DNA of 34,726 nt, from NCBI GenBank assembly GCA_025057295.1, contig JANWXO010000006.1, positions 1 to 34,726 on the forward strand. Direction: 5' to 3'. Each line of letters starts with the position of its first letter. The stretch's first letter is position 1. This stretch comes from Candidatus Binatia bacterium (lineage in GTDB: Bacteria > Desulfobacterota > Binatia > Bin18). The translations under genes and the position numbers were made by a program. Under the pieces are notes generated by a model. It had not been told where the DNA came from, ran no database searches, and saw nothing but the letters and a program-made list of their open reading frames with translations. Of this stretch, positions 33,043 to 34,726 are shown piece by piece.

Positions 33043-34726
33043 ATGGCTCTTTCCATTTTTTCCGCTCTGCGGTGTGTCGCCCTCAGCCTGTTGCTGTTGG
33101 GTTGGCTAGCAACGGGTGGTGGTGCTCAGGAAGAGGAGGCGGTCTTCAGTCACGACGAGCCGCCCCCGGCTTCTGACCGGCTCGGCGACACAGTTGCTCC
33201 GGCTCACCCGGCGACGACGTACTGGAGGGTCGGCGTCACTATGACTCTCCCCACCGCCACTCCCGGCACACGGGTGCAGATGCTGTTGCCCCTCTCCGAT
33301 GGCCGTCAAAGTGTGTTGATCCGCCATACGAGCGCAGAGGGGATCCGTTACCGCGAAGAGACCGACGGACTCAATCTCTGGGGCCGTTGGGAGGTCGCCG
33401 ACTCTGGCAAGCTCCCCCGTCAGATTGCCTACAGCTACACGGTGCAGATTGTGGACCTGCGTACTGCCATTCCAACCGTGCCTTTCCCTGTTGCTGCCTC
33501 TGGGGGTGAGCAGTATCTCCGTCCTTCTCCTCTGATCCAGAGCGATGCACCGCAGGTGCAAGCCCTGGCCAGACGCCTTACGCACGACAGTCCGGATGTT
33601 GGTCAGGCGGTCAGAGCGCTCTACCACTATGTCGCTGCGCTGCGCGCTCCCGATTCCGGGAGGGAGAAAAACGATGCCCTCTCGGTTTTGCGCTTGGAGC
33701 GGGGCGGGCGGATGGGAAAAACCCGCGCCCTCGTTGCCCTGTTGCGTGCCGCCGGTATTCCTGCACGAGTTGTCGGGGGGATGCAGCTTGGTGATACCGC
33801 TCAGAAGCGCACAACGATCGCCTGGGCCGAGGCGCTGGTGGGCGATACCTGGGTCCCGTTGGACCCCGCCGGTGGACATTTCGCCTGGTTGCCCAACTCT
33901 TACCTCGCTCTCTACCGCGGCGATCTGCCGTTGCTGACCCATACGCGCCAAACCGCGGTGACATATTCGTTTTCCATTCGCCAGCTCACCCGCACTGCCG
34001 CCTTTGCCACTGAACCCTTGGCCCTCAATGGACCTCCTGGAGAACACCGAGCCGAGGGATATGAAAGCGCAGCTGTCCATACTCGCGCTGTGTATGTCGA
34101 GCGGCCACGCGCCAATGTCGTGTTGATTCACGATCGTCCCCTCCCGCAGGAGCTGGTGGCACAAATGTTGGCAAGTGCCCAAGAGGCACGCCTGAACCTG
34201 GCCGTGCTCAGCCTAGGGGCCGTGTCGCAGGCTGCGCGGGAGCATTACCTCTACTCGCTGGTGAGCAATAACCTCACCCTCATTCGCGAAGCCCATGTCC
34301 TGCTGGTCGACACGGCGGACACCGCCGGGCTGTATGCCTTACTGAAGCAGGGAGAGGTGGGGCTCGAGGTGCGTGAGTTGCACATGGTCGTGGCTTGTGC
34401 CGTCGCCTCGCCGGTGGGAAAAATCTTGGCGGCTGTCCTCCTCCGACTCCTCGAGCCTGCCGACATTGTCCTCATTCCTTATGAGCCACGGGTAGTGCAG
34501 TTATGGGATATTGCCCGTACCGCGCTTCTGCATGGCGTCGCCCTCAACGACGCGCTGATCCAGCACTATCCTCAGGCGACGCGTGTGACTCCCCTCACCA
34601 TCGGCACGCTCGGTTGGTGGCGACAGCGAGTGGTGGCCTTGTGGGTGGCGGCAGTCCGCATGCATGTAGCGTTGCCGGCGCTGAACCTCATCCTCGTCCT
34701 CCCACTGATTGTGTTTTTCCTCGTCA
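33043..34726 (+). CDS. Inactive-transglutaminase membrane protein (3' partial)
   Basis: The frame is open for 561 codons to the right edge, and a TAG directly precedes the ATG, which fixes the earliest start. A signal or anchor sequence (about 5-28) is followed by a beta-rich region and a transglutaminase-like domain (about 180-280). The catalytic residues are lost: the Cys position is Gly225 (GGRMGKTRALVALLRAAGIPARVV) and the His is Ile259 (TIAWAEAL); only Asp274 (WVPLDPAG) remains. After a further alpha/beta region, a membrane helix begins at about 545. This matches the architecture of the inactive transglutaminase fused to 7TM helices family; the 7TM part would lie beyond the window. Such proteins often neighbour RimK-type ligases, which are not in view. 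Confidence 0.88.
   Translation, partial: MALSIFSALRCVALSLLLLGWLATGGGAQEEEAVFSHDEPPPASDRLGDTVAPAHPATTYWRVGVTMTLPTATPGTRVQMLLPLSDGRQSVLIRHTSAEGIRYREETDGLNLWGRWEVADSGKLPRQIAYSYTVQIVDLRTAIPTVPFPVAASGGEQYLRPSPLIQSDAPQVQALARRLTHDSPDVGQAVRALYHYVAALRAPDSGREKNDALSVLRLERGGRMGKTRALVALLRAAGIPARVVGGMQLGDTAQKRTTIAWAEALVGDTWVPLDPAGGHFAWLPNSYLALYRGDLPLLTHTRQTAVTYSFSIRQLTRTAAFATEPLALNGPPGEHRAEGYESAAVHTRAVYVERPRANVVLIHDRPLPQELVAQMLASAQEARLNLAVLSLGAVSQAAREHYLYSLVSNNLTLIREAHVLLVDTADTAGLYALLKQGEVGLEVRELHMVVACAVASPVGKILAAVLLRLLEPADIVLIPYEPRVVQLWDIARTALLHGVALNDALIQHYPQATRVTPLTIGTLGWWRQRVVALWVAAVRMHVALPALNLILVLPLIVFFLV

Noticed and set aside
1-34726. CRISPR arrays, insertion sequences, tRNA genes
   Set aside because: No regularly spaced repeats, transposase genes, terminal inverted repeats or tRNA cloverleafs were found beyond the tmRNA.

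Overview
This is a GC-rich bacterial chromosome segment of about 34.7 kb, with no plasmid, phage or insertion-sequence genes in view. Gram-negative character is suggested by many signal peptides and lipoboxes, an MCE/MlaD protein and a cytochrome c' gene. Together with CaiB and MetE-like genes and long reading frames, this is reminiscent of uncultured soil or marine lineages near Deltaproteobacteria/Desulfobacterota/Binatota. That placement is an inference at low certainty, because no rRNA gene is present.

Bases 1-8454 are one co-directional block devoted to Ser/Thr phospho-signalling: a soluble von Willebrand A (vWA) protein (5'-truncated by the window), a zinc-ribbon FHA protein, a zinc-ribbon/pseudokinase/PP2C phosphatase fusion, a transmembrane Ser/Thr kinase with a duplicated extracytoplasmic domain, a glycine-rich membrane protein with a cytosolic FHA domain, and a vWA-TM-FHA protein. 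The kinase writes phosphothreonine, the PP2C erases it, three FHA domains read it, and two vWA domains probably mediate metal-dependent contacts on either side of the membrane. A convergent three-gene unit follows on the minus strand (lipoprotein with helical repeats, secreted TPR protein, O-methyltransferase; 8477-12305).

Bases 12393-15992 carry holA, two unrecognised genes and an ABC1/UbiB-family kinase with an altered KxGQ motif. Bases 15988-16342 hold the most unusual object in the window. On the minus strand, a sigma70-like promoter is followed by a strongly foldable leader, a 16-nt exact complement of the bacterial 16S rRNA 3' end directly abutting an ATG, a 13-codon ORF, and a branched intrinsic terminator. 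No downstream gene is served, so it looks like a free-standing structured RNA or micropeptide gene.

Bases 16428-25718 are mostly metabolic and housekeeping: an unknown two-domain protein coupled to a CaiB/BaiF CoA-transferase, a MetE-like zinc methyltransferase, a small anchored protein, mtnA, nagZ, panB, panC, smpB and the tmRNA gene ssrA. Downstream of ssrA (25719-28672) lies a stretch of small orphan genes with a frameshifted lipoprotein, palindromes and long non-coding gaps; this is the most accessory-looking part.

Bases 28673-34726 carry a DUF4236/helical-repeat protein coupled to a coiled-coil lipoprotein, an orphan MCE (MlaD-like) protein, a lipoprotein, a divergent cytochrome c pair (diheme cytochrome with one CxCH motif, then a class II cytochrome c'), and the start of an inactive-transglutaminase membrane protein that runs off the right edge.
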